Below are positions 16,728 through 24,805 of a DNA stretch of 35,492 nucleotides, piece after piece. The notes beneath the pieces were generated by a model. The model was not told where the DNA came from. It made no database searches and saw nothing but the letters and a program-made list of their open reading frames with translations. Within the stretch, counting starts at the first letter, position 1, and each line of letters starts with the position of its first letter. The translations under genes and the position numbers were made by a program. The stretch is from Pseudomonadota bacterium (GTDB lineage Bacteria > Pseudomonadota > Alphaproteobacteria > Acetobacterales > Acetobacteraceae). The DNA lies in the NCBI GenBank assembly GCA_021841985.1, contig JAKCCP010000198.1, positions 1-35,492 of the forward strand, written 5' to 3'.

Positions 16728-17383
16728 TCGGGCGCCATTTGCTGCTGGCCGGGCTGGCGCTGCTCCTGCAGGCCACGCCGCTCGCCGCAGCGGAAACCAA
16801 CGATCTGCGCGAGTTCCATATCGGCATGACGCTCCCCGAGTTGCCGGCTTCGGGCTATACCGGCTTTGCCTGCGTCGCTCCACCGCGGCAATCGCTCACC
16901 GGCTGGCAGGACTATCGCACCTGCCCCAAGGACGCCGCCGGTTGGCACGAAATCGGCTTTCGCTATGATCCGGCGGCCAATCCGATGGCGCGTTTGAACG
17001 ACAAATTCGGCGGCACCCGTGTCGCCGGCCATCCTGTGCGGCTCGCTTTGCTGCTCACCGACGAGGGCGTCGTTGCCGGTCTCAGGATCGCAACCGACCC
17101 CACGGCGCCGCTTTATCTCCACAAAAAAGCCTTTCTGCTCGCCGATCAGGTGATGGCGCGCTACGGCGCTTCGGGCTGGACCTGCGTCAAGGGCGTCCCC
17201 AGTGCTCACGAACAGCCGGTGGGCGGGGTTTTCGTCAAGGAGCATTGCGAGAAAACGACACCATCGCGTCATCTCCTGCTCGGTCGTGAGCTCTATCGTG
17301 ATCCGGCGCAGGATTTACGGGAATTCGTCGGCGGCACGGAGCTGCTGATCGAGCGCCCCGACGCGGCCGCGCCCACGCATTAA
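16724..17383 (+). CDS. Secreted protein of unknown function, coupled to the cytochrome
   Basis: This 219-residue protein has a clear signal peptide (LLLAGLALLLQATPLAAAE, cleavage about residue 25). The mature part has four cysteines (FACVAP, RTCPKD, WTCVKG, EHCEKT), an even number that suits two disulfides, and a repeated beta-rich pattern. It has no heme motif and no membrane helix after the signal. I do not recognise the family. It starts inside the stop codon of the cytochrome gene (ATGA), so it should be made in step with it. A role in the periplasmic alcohol-oxidation system, for example as an accessory or assembly protein for the dehydrogenase, follows only from the context. Confidence 0.75.
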   Translation: MIGRHLLLAGLALLLQATPLAAAETNDLREFHIGMTLPELPASGYTGFACVAPPRQSLTGWQDYRTCPKDAAGWHEIGFRYDPAANPMARLNDKFGGTRVAGHPVRLALLLTDEGVVAGLRIATDPTAPLYLHKKAFLLADQVMARYGASGWTCVKGVPSAHEQPVGGVFVKEHCEKTTPSRHLLLGRELYRDPAQDLREFVGGTELLIERPDAAAPTH

Positions 17384-17393
17384 TCTTCCGGTC

Positions 17394-18710
17394 ATGCCTC
17401 TCGGGCATGATCCTTCGATGCTCGATGATCTGAGCGAGATCGCGGCCTCACAGCCGGCGGAACGCGCGCTGCTGGAAACCGTGCGCCGGGTGCTGCGCCG
17501 GCCTTCCGGCTGGGTGGCGCTGGTGCTGCACCTGTCGCGTCTTGCCGACCGCCGGCCCTATCACGGCCGTATCGCCCGCGCCTTGCTCGTCGAGGCGGTG
17601 CCACGCGGCGGCGGCGAGATCCACGCGCTGAGCAACGGCGATCTGCTGCTGTTCTGTGACGCCCATGAGCCCTCGCCGGTGCGCCTGCTGGAGCGGCTGT
17701 TTCCGTCCGCCCTCATCTCCTTGTGGCGCCTGGAGACCGACGCGCTCGATCTCATCGCCTATGCCGCCGGGCGCCTGACCGAAATGCCGGTCGCGCCGCC
17801 GCCCCCTACGCCGCATGCCGCGGCTGAGCCGGCAGCGCGAGTGCCGGAACTCTTCGCCGAACGCGATGCGATCGGGCCGCAAATGGTCGCCGGCCTGTTT
17901 CACCGCCAGAGCGGGCTTCGTCTCATCCAGGGCGGCATGCAGCTCGCCTTTCGTGATCTTACCCCCGATCTGGCACGGCTCACCGCCCGCGCTCCCGAGG
18001 CCGAGGGAGCGCTCAGCGATACCGCTCTCCGCCGCCACTACCTGGCCGCCCTCGACCCGCCACTGCTCGCCGCGCTGAGTGCTGCCCTCGGAAGCTTTTC
18101 GCCGCTCGATATCGCCGCCCCGCGCCTGGAAGCAACGCTCCATCTGCCGCTCTCGCTCCCAGGCGTGCTGAGCGAAGGATTTGCCCATCTCGCCGCACAA
18201 AGCCGCCGCGCCGGGGTGCGGCTTGGCATCAAGCTCGATCTTGCCGAGGCCCTGACCGACGCCGTGGCGCTGGAAGCGGCGCGCGGCGTCATCGCCGAAG
18301 CGGGGGCGCGCTTCGTGCTCGCGGGCGTGGCCGCGGCGACGCTCGCTTGCTTCACCCCGGCGGCGCTGGCGCCCGATCTGCTGCTGCTCGATTACAGCCC
18401 CGATCTCGCGGAAATTACCCCTGACGCGGCACGTTTCTTTGGCCCGCGCGGCCCCGCTCGTGTCGCCCTGCGCCAAGCCGACAGCGAGGCGGCACTGGCC
18501 TGGGGGGTAGCGCGCGGGATCACCTTGTTCCAGGGCCGCCATGTTGAGGCCATGCTGGGGGCGGCGCGCATGCTGGGCTGCCCGGACGCGCGGGCCTGCA
18601 CGCTCGGCCAGTGCATCGCCCGCGCCGGCGCGCTCGAGCCGGCGGGGCGTTTCGGCTGTACCCGCCCGGCCTTGCTCGACGGGATCGGCCGGCCGCGGGC
18701 GGCGGCATGA
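17394..18710 (+). CDS. Degenerate GGDEF-EAL-like protein A
   Basis: This is a cytoplasmic protein of up to 438 residues with no membrane helix. The N-terminal part (about residues 30-125) has the hydrophobic pattern of a worn GGDEF domain, with EIHALSNGDLLLFCD where GGDEF proteins have their active-site hairpin. After a Pro/Ala-rich linker (about 130-150), the C-terminal half (about 245-420) follows an EAL domain: a LHLPLSLPGVL strand, RRAGVRLGIKLDL, PDLLLLDYSPDL, and finally WGVARGITLFQGRHVEAM, comparable to the GCDLVQGYLFSRP end of EAL domains. The catalytic EAL Glu and the metal-binding DDFGTG motif are absent, so it should not degrade c-di-GMP. The start is uncertain (17394 or 17418). It overlaps its downstream relative by four bases. 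The fold assignment is inference. Confidence 0.6.
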   Translation: MPLGHDPSMLDDLSEIAASQPAERALLETVRRVLRRPSGWVALVLHLSRLADRRPYHGRIARALLVEAVPRGGGEIHALSNGDLLLFCDAHEPSPVRLLERLFPSALISLWRLETDALDLIAYAAGRLTEMPVAPPPPTPHAAAEPAARVPELFAERDAIGPQMVAGLFHRQSGLRLIQGGMQLAFRDLTPDLARLTARAPEAEGALSDTALRRHYLAALDPPLLAALSAALGSFSPLDIAAPRLEATLHLPLSLPGVLSEGFAHLAAQSRRAGVRLGIKLDLAEALTDAVALEAARGVIAEAGARFVLAGVAAATLACFTPAALAPDLLLLDYSPDLAEITPDAARFFGPRGPARVALRQADSEAALAWGVARGITLFQGRHVEAMLGAARMLGCPDARACTLGQCIARAGALEPAGRFGCTRPALLDGIGRPRAAA

Positions 18711-19879
18711 ACGCGATCGGGTTTTCTGCCTGGACCAGCACTGCCGAGGCGCCGGCGGCGCTGGCAAGCGTAGTGCAATCCTGCGTCACGGCCGGGATCA
18801 AGCGTCAGGCGTTGATCCTCAGGCTTGGCCGGCTGCCGTCCGCCTGTATCCGGCCGCACCATCTGCGGTTGTTTCGCGCCGCCCTCGACCCTCTGCTCGA
18901 TGCCGACCGGGCGAGCGCTTTCCGCCTGCCCGACGAGACCGTGGTGGTGGTTTGGCGCGGGGCGGCGGAAAAACTTCTCGCCCGCGCGCTCGCCGCCGTG
19001 CGCCACCTCCTCGCCGATATGCCGGCGCAACTGCCGCCCTGGGAGCAACTTGCGGAAGTGACCACCCTGCCCGCGAGCGCCGAGCCGATGCTGCGCCTGA
19101 TCGCCGAGAGCGAGCCGGCGGCCGGCGGCGTGGTGGGAACAGGCACCAGCGGGCCCCGCCTTGCGCCACTTGACGCTAAATTGCTCGAAAGCCTTGAGCG
19201 CAGCCTAGCGCAGACCGATCTCTCCTCTTTCGTCCGACGCCGGCCGGTCTGCCGCCTCGATGAACAGGGCGTGATGCATCTGCAATGGGAGGAGCGGGGC
19301 CTCGCGCTCGACGATCTCGCCGCCATGCTTGTGCCCGGCAGAAGCCTCACCGCTGATCCCTGGCTGTTTCTGCGCCTCGCCCGCACCCTCGACCGCCGCC
19401 TGCTCACGCTGCTGAGCGAGCCCGCCGAACTCCGCCATGCGTCGCCCTTCGCGCTGGATCTGACCCTTGAGGGCCTGCTCGGGGCCGAATTCCTCCGCTT
19501 CGACGCCACCTTGCCGGCGAGCCTGCGCGGCGGTGTCGTGATCAATCTCCGCGCCGCCGACCTCCTGGCCGACGGGGCGGCCTTTTCCTTCGCCCGCGAT
19601 TTCGCCCATGCGCGCCACTACCGCATCGCGCTGCACGGCGCGACGCCCCACCTGTTGGCGGCGTTTTCGGTGCGGCCAGGCGCGATCGATCTCGCCCAGA
19701 TCCGCTTCACGCCAGGTCGCGCGACGTTCGAACTCCCCCCAGCCGTCGATCCGGCCTCAGTCGTGCTCGCCGACACCGACACGCCGGCCGCCCTGGAGCG
19801 CGGGCGCGCCGCCGGGATCCGCCTGTTCAAGGGGGCGCTGGCCCGCCCGAACGACCCCGCCGCCACATTTACATTCTGA
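18707..19879 (+). CDS. Degenerate GGDEF-EAL-like protein B
   Basis: This 390-residue protein looks like a distant paralog of the one before it. The N-terminal part (residues 1-115) has a GGDEF-like pattern around AFRLPDETVVVVWRG. A middle helical region follows, and the C-terminal part (about 205-380) is EAL-like: VVINLRAADLL resembles the INLS strand of EAL domains, RHYRIALHG corresponds to the next strand, and GIRLFKGALARP matches the closing GxxxxQGxxxxxP loop. As in protein A, no EAL motif or metal-binding Asp pair is visible. The start ATG lies in the stop of protein A (ATGA, 18707-18710), implying equal synthesis and probably a complex. The fold assignment is inference; I know of no named family. 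Confidence 0.6.
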   Translation: MNAIGFSAWTSTAEAPAALASVVQSCVTAGIKRQALILRLGRLPSACIRPHHLRLFRAALDPLLDADRASAFRLPDETVVVVWRGAAEKLLARALAAVRHLLADMPAQLPPWEQLAEVTTLPASAEPMLRLIAESEPAAGGVVGTGTSGPRLAPLDAKLLESLERSLAQTDLSSFVRRRPVCRLDEQGVMHLQWEERGLALDDLAAMLVPGRSLTADPWLFLRLARTLDRRLLTLLSEPAELRHASPFALDLTLEGLLGAEFLRFDATLPASLRGGVVINLRAADLLADGAAFSFARDFAHARHYRIALHGATPHLLAAFSVRPGAIDLAQIRFTPGRATFELPPAVDPASVVLADTDTPAALERGRAAGIRLFKGALARPNDPAATFTF

Positions 19880-20000
19880 TTTTTGACGTTCGATTTCCGC
19901 TACGCCAAGCCCATGGCGGCGGCGCGGCATGGTTTTTCCGCTCCCAGTGCGTATATCCCACAATGGAAAACCATCGCGAGTAGGAAATCGGTATTCCAGC

Positions 20001-20894
20001 ATGAAGCGTTTTCTAACCGTTTTGGGGCTGCTCGCCGTTATCGGCGTGATGACGGGGCTCGTCTCCTATTCGGTGACGATCTACCGGTTGTTCTGTGCCG
20101 TGACTGGCGCCGGCGGCACCACCCAGCGGGTCGATGCCGACACCGCGAAGCCCATCGCGCGCACGGTCACGGTATTTTTCAACACCGATGTCGCTCCCGG
20201 CCTGCCTTGGCGTTTCGTGCCCGCGCAAGCCTCGGTGAAGGTCCATCTGGGTGAGCAGGCTTTGGTCTATTTCGAGGCGGAAAACCTCTCTGATCAGGAT
20301 ATTATCGGCCATGCCACGTTCAACGTGACCCCCGACAAGGCCGGCATCTATTTCAAGAAAATCCAGTGCTTCTGCTTCACCGAGGAAAAGCTTGAAGCGC
20401 ACAAGAAAGTCGAGATGCCGGTGACTTTTTTCGTCGATCCGCGCATGGCCTCGGATCGCGGCACTGCGGATGTCGATCAGATCACGCTTTCCTACACGTT
20501 TTTCCGCTCCGCCCGGCCGGCCGGGGCGGAGGATCTGGCGCGTTTCGGCGATGTGCCGGATGCCAAGGCCGGGGCGGCGCTGTTTGCCAGCCAATGCAGC
20601 GGGTGCCACGCGCCAGAGGAAGCCAAGGCTGGCCCACCGCTCGCCGGGGTGGTGGGGCGCGCGGCGGGGAGTGTCTCGGGCTATCCCTACTCGGTGGCGC
20701 TGGCGCAATCGGGGCTGATCTGGACCGAGACGACGCTCGATCACTGGCTCGCCGGCCCGCAAACCCTGGTGCCGGGCGCATTGATGCCAATGAGCGTGAG
20801 CGATGCCGCGGCGCGGCGCAATATCATCGCCTACCTCAAAACCCTCTCCACCCAAGCCCAGCATGCCGACAGCACACCACCCGCCAAGCCGTAG
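20001..20894 (+). CDS. ctaG: CtaG/Cox11 copper chaperone fused to a cytochrome c domain
   Basis: One uninterrupted frame of 297 residues joins two proteins. Residues 1-172 are a full CtaG/Cox11: an N-terminal membrane helix (about 5-27), IYRLFCAVTGAGGT with Cys32, the copper-binding IQCFCFTEE with Cys123 and Cys125, and LSYTFF at the end of the beta-sandwich. Cox11 delivers copper to the CuB site of heme-copper oxidase subunit I. Residues about 185-285 are a class I cytochrome c: CSGCH at 199-203, GPPLAGVVGR, and VPGALMPMS with Met262 as likely axial ligand. Both domains are on the periplasmic side of the single helix, so the fusion is topologically sound. No oxidase genes are adjacent. The ATG at 20001 is chosen because the Cox11 start is there; the frame extends further upstream without resemblance to anything. 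Confidence 0.9.
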   Translation: MKRFLTVLGLLAVIGVMTGLVSYSVTIYRLFCAVTGAGGTTQRVDADTAKPIARTVTVFFNTDVAPGLPWRFVPAQASVKVHLGEQALVYFEAENLSDQDIIGHATFNVTPDKAGIYFKKIQCFCFTEEKLEAHKKVEMPVTFFVDPRMASDRGTADVDQITLSYTFFRSARPAGAEDLARFGDVPDAKAGAALFASQCSGCHAPEEAKAGPPLAGVVGRAAGSVSGYPYSVALAQSGLIWTETTLDHWLAGPQTLVPGALMPMSVSDAAARRNIIAYLKTLSTQAQHADSTPPAKP

Positions 20895-20907
20895 ATCCGA
20901 TAGGCGG

Positions 20908-22461
20908 CTAGGCTTTGAATGTCGTGGCAATCGTCATCCGCAGCTCACGCTTGAGAACTTTTCCCGCCGCGTTGCGTGGCAGAGCTTCTACCTCGATCAC
21001 GTATTTCGGAATCTTGAAGTGAGCGAGCTTGCCTTCGCAGAAAGCGCGCACCTCATCGGGTGTCAAATGCTCGCCGTCTCTGGGTGCGACCACCAGCAGT
21101 GGCACCTCGCCCCACTTGGCGTCGGGGACGCCGATGACGGCGAGTTCGCGGACCCTGGGGTGGCGGTAGAGCACCTGTTCGATTTCGACCGGATAAATAT
21201 TTTCGCCGCCGGAGATAAGCATATCCTTCTTGCGATCAACGATATAGAAAAACCCCTCCTCATCTTGGCGCGCCAGATCGCCGGTGTGGAACCAGCCACC
21301 ACGAAACGCTTCCTCTGTCGCCTCCGGCCGATTCCAGTAGCCGCTAAAGAGGTTGGGTCCACGCAAAACAAGTTCGCCCACTCGGCCAGGCGCGACATCA
21401 TGGTCGTTCTCGTCCACGACCCGCATCCGCATGTGCATCACCGGCAGGCCGACCGAGCCATTTTTACGTGCGGCATCACGACTGTCTAGAATGCTTGCGC
21501 AAGGCGCGGTCTCGGTCATGCCAAAACCTTCTTGAAAATTAAGCCCGCGTCCCTGGAAAAATTCAATGACCGGAATCGGACAGGGGGCACCACCTGAGAT
21601 CAGCGTGCGTAACGAGGAGAGGTTGTAATGGTCGATGTCGGGGTGTTGGCGGATGGCCAGCCACATCGATGGCACCAGAAAGAGAGCACTTACACGTTCA
21701 CGTTCCACCAGCCCCAAAATTTCGGTGGTGTCGAAGCGAGAATGCAGTACGATTTTGGCGCCAAGATAGAGTGCTGGCAGTGTATGAATACCGAGGGCTC
21801 CGATATGAAACAATGGGGCCACTGTGAGCACCACGTCATCGGTCCGGAGGGCACTGTCGCTGAGCTGCAGGTTGACGGCATTCCATGTCGCGTTGCCATG
21901 CGTAAGCAATGCCCCTTTGGGTGCGCCGGTCGTCCCTGATGTGTACATCATGGCATGCACATCGTGTTGGCCGACCTGCATCCGAACCGGATGATCCACG
22001 CTGCTTTCGAGCACGCTCTCATAGAGATCATCGCCAGACATGGCCGCGCCACCGTCCGGGACACAAATCCCATGCAGAATTTCGGTCTCTTTACGGATCG
22101 GTGCGAACAGCGGCGCGAACAGGGCATGATAGACGATCACATGTACCCCAGCATCATCGAGGATGAATCGCACCTCCGCCGGACTGAGGCGAAAATTGAT
22201 CGGGACAAAGATAGCGCCCAGCCGGGCACAAGCGAAGAGAGTTTCTAGGAATGCCGTGCAGTTTGGTAAAATAGCCGCGACCCGGTCGCATTTGCGCACG
22301 CCGCGTGCGATGAGCGCGTGAGCGAGGCGATTCACGCGGCTGTTGAGGCGGCCGTAGTCGAGCCGCTCCCCGCGGTCCACCAGCGCCTCGCGCCGCGGCC
22401 GCCAGCGCGCATGAATCTCGAGCCAGTCGCCGATGCCGCCGATCTCATGCACGCCGCTCAT
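20908..22461 (-). CDS. Acyl-CoA synthetase (AMP-forming), last gene of the operon
   Basis: This 517-residue ANL-superfamily ligase activates a carboxylic acid to its acyl-CoA through an acyl-AMP. Landmarks are the phosphate-binding loop YTSGTTGAPKG (about residue 180), GFGMTETAP (about 320), GWFHTGDLARQDEEGFFYIVDRKKDM (about 395-420, with the hinge Asp), ISGGENIYPVEIE, and the catalytic Lys in RNAAGKVLKREL near the C-terminus. The closest types are long- or medium-chain fatty-acyl and branched-acid ligases; the exact substrate cannot be read. Its start follows the previous ligase gene by two bases. It ends 13 bases from the convergent ctaG-fusion stop. Confidence 0.93.
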   Translation of the reverse strand: MSGVHEIGGIGDWLEIHARWRPRREALVDRGERLDYGRLNSRVNRLAHALIARGVRKCDRVAAILPNCTAFLETLFACARLGAIFVPINFRLSPAEVRFILDDAGVHVIVYHALFAPLFAPIRKETEILHGICVPDGGAAMSGDDLYESVLESSVDHPVRMQVGQHDVHAMMYTSGTTGAPKGALLTHGNATWNAVNLQLSDSALRTDDVVLTVAPLFHIGALGIHTLPALYLGAKIVLHSRFDTTEILGLVERERVSALFLVPSMWLAIRQHPDIDHYNLSSLRTLISGGAPCPIPVIEFFQGRGLNFQEGFGMTETAPCASILDSRDAARKNGSVGLPVMHMRMRVVDENDHDVAPGRVGELVLRGPNLFSGYWNRPEATEEAFRGGWFHTGDLARQDEEGFFYIVDRKKDMLISGGENIYPVEIEQVLYRHPRVRELAVIGVPDAKWGEVPLLVVAPRDGEHLTPDEVRAFCEGKLAHFKIPKYVIEVEALPRNAAGKVLKRELRMTIATTFKA

Positions 22462-22463
22462 AC

Positions 22464-24104
22464 TCAGCTCTCCGTGCTGCTGACAAAAACGTCACGCAAT
22501 TCGTTGCGCAGGACGTGTTTCTGGATTTTTCCTGTCGCAGTGCGGGGAAATTGCTCGACCAGCCGGATCGCCTTCGGCACCTTGAAGCTCGCCAGGCGCT
22601 CACGGCAGTGGGTCAGAAGATCCTGCTCCGAAACCTGCCGGCCTGGCTGCAAAATAACCACCGCCGCGACCGCTTCGCCCCAATATTCGTGCGGCAGGCC
22701 GACCACCGCCGCCTCCGCCACGCCGGGATGCTCCATGAGGCAGCGTTCGACCTCGATGGAGGCGACATTCTCACCGCCGCTCTTGATCATATCCTTCTTG
22801 CGGTCAGTGAACCATATGACACCTTCTCCGTCGATCCAGGCGACGTCACCGCTGTGGAACCAGCCATGGCGAAAGCTCACGGCGGTTGCTTCGGGCTGGT
22901 TGAGGTAGCCGTTCATTACCTGCGGCCCGCGATAGACCAATTCGCCGATTTCGCCGCGCGGCAGTAACCGGCCCTCTTCGTCCATGATCGCCGTCTGCAC
23001 CATGACCGTGGCCGGGCCCCAAGAGGCTGCTTTGGACAATTGGTGCGAAGGAAGCTGGAAGGTGGTGGGCGGGGTGAACTCGGTCTGGCCAGAGCCGAGC
23101 ATGACATCGGCGTTCGGGAAAAGTGCGTGGATGGCTTGCAGCCGTTCTTGTGGCATCGGCGCCATGGCGTAACGCGCGAGGCGAACCGAAGACAGATCAT
23201 GGTTCTGTATATCGGGGCTTTGCAGCAGCGCCGCATACATCATGGGAAGAAGTAGAATATGAGAAACTCGGTGGCGCGCGATCAGTTGCGGAACCAAGCC
23301 GACATCGAAGCCTGGCATCAGCACCACCGTGCCGCCGACGGAGAGAAGCGGAATCACGTCGGCGTTGAGCTGCGCGCAATGGAACAGCGGCAACAGGGCC
23401 AGCGACGTGCTGTGACGATTCATCGCCCCGGTGAGAGCTGCAGAGAGGGCCGTGATGGTCACGGCAAGATGGCTGGTGAGCACGCCCTTGGGCTGGGCGG
23501 TAGTGCCGCTGGTGTAGAGGAGCTGGACCGGATCGCGGTCGTGGATGATCGTCTCGAATTCCTGTGGCGTGCCGGCTTGGAGCAAGTCTTCAAAGCTGCC
23601 AGCGGATTTGGCGATGTCCGGCACATCGGCCCCGATCCAGTAGATGCGCTGCAAGGCTGGCAGCGCTCCTGGGAGCGGGGCGACCGCTGCGGCTAGGTCG
23701 CTCGCGGCGATTAGCACGCGGGCCCCCGCATCATGCAGGCAATAGACGATTTCCGGCCCTTTCAGCCCGAGATTGACCGGAGCACAAACCAATCCGGTCT
23801 TGGCGCAGGCGAAATAGGTGATCATCATCTCGGTGCAATTGCGCGCCATGACCGCAACCACGTCGCCGGCGCCGAGCCCCATGCCGCGCAGAGCAGCGCC
23901 GAGCTGGTTCGCTTGTTCATTCAGCGCGCGGAAGCTCAGGCTTCGTGCTCCATCAATGAGTGCCGGGCGGTCGCCGTGTTGCGCAGCGGCGCGGGTGGCG
24001 ATGTCGCCCACAGAGACGCGCTCGATCAGGTTGCGCTCGAGCGCCGAAACATCGCCCCTATCATCGCGGCGCCCTGGGGTGGGCTTTGTCGTTTGCTCGG
24101 ACAT
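22464..24104 (-). CDS. Second acyl-CoA synthetase (AMP-forming)
   Basis: This 546-residue ANL ligase is clearly different from its neighbour. Landmarks are the P-loop LLYTSGTTAQPKGVL (about residue 195), GSGQTEFTPPT (where most relatives have GxTE), GWFHSGDVAWIDGEGVIWFTDRKKDM, KSGGENVASIEVE, and the catalytic Lys in RTATGKIQKHVL. All catalytic parts are intact. Two ligases in one operon suggest either two entry substrates or activation at two steps, as when a cleavage product must be re-activated. An AAGG ribosome site precedes the ATG. It is separated from the GST-like gene by 71 bases, the largest gap in the operon. Confidence 0.93.
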   Translation of the reverse strand: MSEQTTKPTPGRRDDRGDVSALERNLIERVSVGDIATRAAAQHGDRPALIDGARSLSFRALNEQANQLGAALRGMGLGAGDVVAVMARNCTEMMITYFACAKTGLVCAPVNLGLKGPEIVYCLHDAGARVLIAASDLAAAVAPLPGALPALQRIYWIGADVPDIAKSAGSFEDLLQAGTPQEFETIIHDRDPVQLLYTSGTTAQPKGVLTSHLAVTITALSAALTGAMNRHSTSLALLPLFHCAQLNADVIPLLSVGGTVVLMPGFDVGLVPQLIARHRVSHILLLPMMYAALLQSPDIQNHDLSSVRLARYAMAPMPQERLQAIHALFPNADVMLGSGQTEFTPPTTFQLPSHQLSKAASWGPATVMVQTAIMDEEGRLLPRGEIGELVYRGPQVMNGYLNQPEATAVSFRHGWFHSGDVAWIDGEGVIWFTDRKKDMIKSGGENVASIEVERCLMEHPGVAEAAVVGLPHEYWGEAVAAVVILQPGRQVSEQDLLTHCRERLASFKVPKAIRLVEQFPRTATGKIQKHVLRNELRDVFVSSTES

Positions 24105-24175
24105 GATGACCTTATCTCCTCCCTCGGCGCGCTCGCGCCCGCTGGTTTCTCCGGCCAGTCTCCTGTCACAAAAAC

Positions 24176-24805
24176 TTAGATCGTGCCGTCACTTCTCCCT
24201 TGTGCCGCGAGCGCGCGGTGATAGCCATCTCGGGCCGAGAGCCGCTGCCAATAGGCCGCCACGGATTGAGAAAAATGCCTGTTCAGGCCAAGAATTTCCG
24301 CCAACATCAGGGCGTAGCCCACAGAAATATCCGCAGCCGTGAAACGTCCCGCGCAGAGATAGGGGGCCGCGGAGACCACGAGATCCACGCCGCGCAGCCG
24401 CCCGGCAAACCAGCGCTCGTAATCCATCGCCACAGCGCCGAGGCCGCGTTCGGCCTCGAAACGAGTGTAACGGAGAATGATGGCTTGCGGGAAGGTCAGC
24501 GTCGCCTCGCCGAAAGAAAGGAAATTAAGATAAGCGCCATGGTCCGGCGCGTCACAATCAACGGCAAGCGTGCCGGCTCCGTAGCGGCTGGCAAGAAACT
24601 GGCAAATGGCAGCCGATTCGGTCATGCGCGTCGCGCCGTCGAGGAAGAGCGGGATCGTGCCGAGCGGGTTTAGCGCCAAATACTCCTTGCGGTGAACCCG
24701 CGGGGGAAAGGGTAAAATTTCAAGCCGGTAGTCGAGGCCAAGCTCCTCCAGGGCCCAGAGGACACGGAAAGAGCGGGCATTGACACAATGATAGAGGGTG
24801 ATCAT
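24176..24805 (-). CDS. Glutathione S-transferase-like protein
   Basis: This 209-residue protein has the two-domain GST architecture. A thioredoxin-like N-terminal domain (about residues 1-80) begins ITLYHCVNARSFRVLWALEELGL and has NPLGTIPLFLDG with the cis-Pro, then MTESAAICQFLASRYG for the glutathione gamma-glutamyl contact. A helical C-terminal domain (about 90-205) contains AGRFTAADISVGYAL, the conserved GST capping box. In a CoA-ester catabolic operon it may isomerise or detoxify an intermediate; the sequence does not say. The ATG at 24805 overlaps the AtuA-type stop (ATGA); a GTG three codons earlier (24814) is less likely. Confidence 0.9.
   Translation of the reverse strand: MITLYHCVNARSFRVLWALEELGLDYRLEILPFPPRVHRKEYLALNPLGTIPLFLDGATRMTESAAICQFLASRYGAGTLAVDCDAPDHGAYLNFLSFGEATLTFPQAIILRYTRFEAERGLGAVAMDYERWFAGRLRGVDLVVSAAPYLCAGRFTAADISVGYALMLAEILGLNRHFSQSVAAYWQRLSARDGYHRALAAQGRSDGTI

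Noticed and set aside
17448..18767. A 439-residue minus-strand frame opposite the GGDEF-EAL-like protein A
   Set aside because: Its composition is Arg/Gln/Gly-rich without recognisable motifs, while the plus-strand frame shows domain-like hydrophobic patterning and operon coupling.
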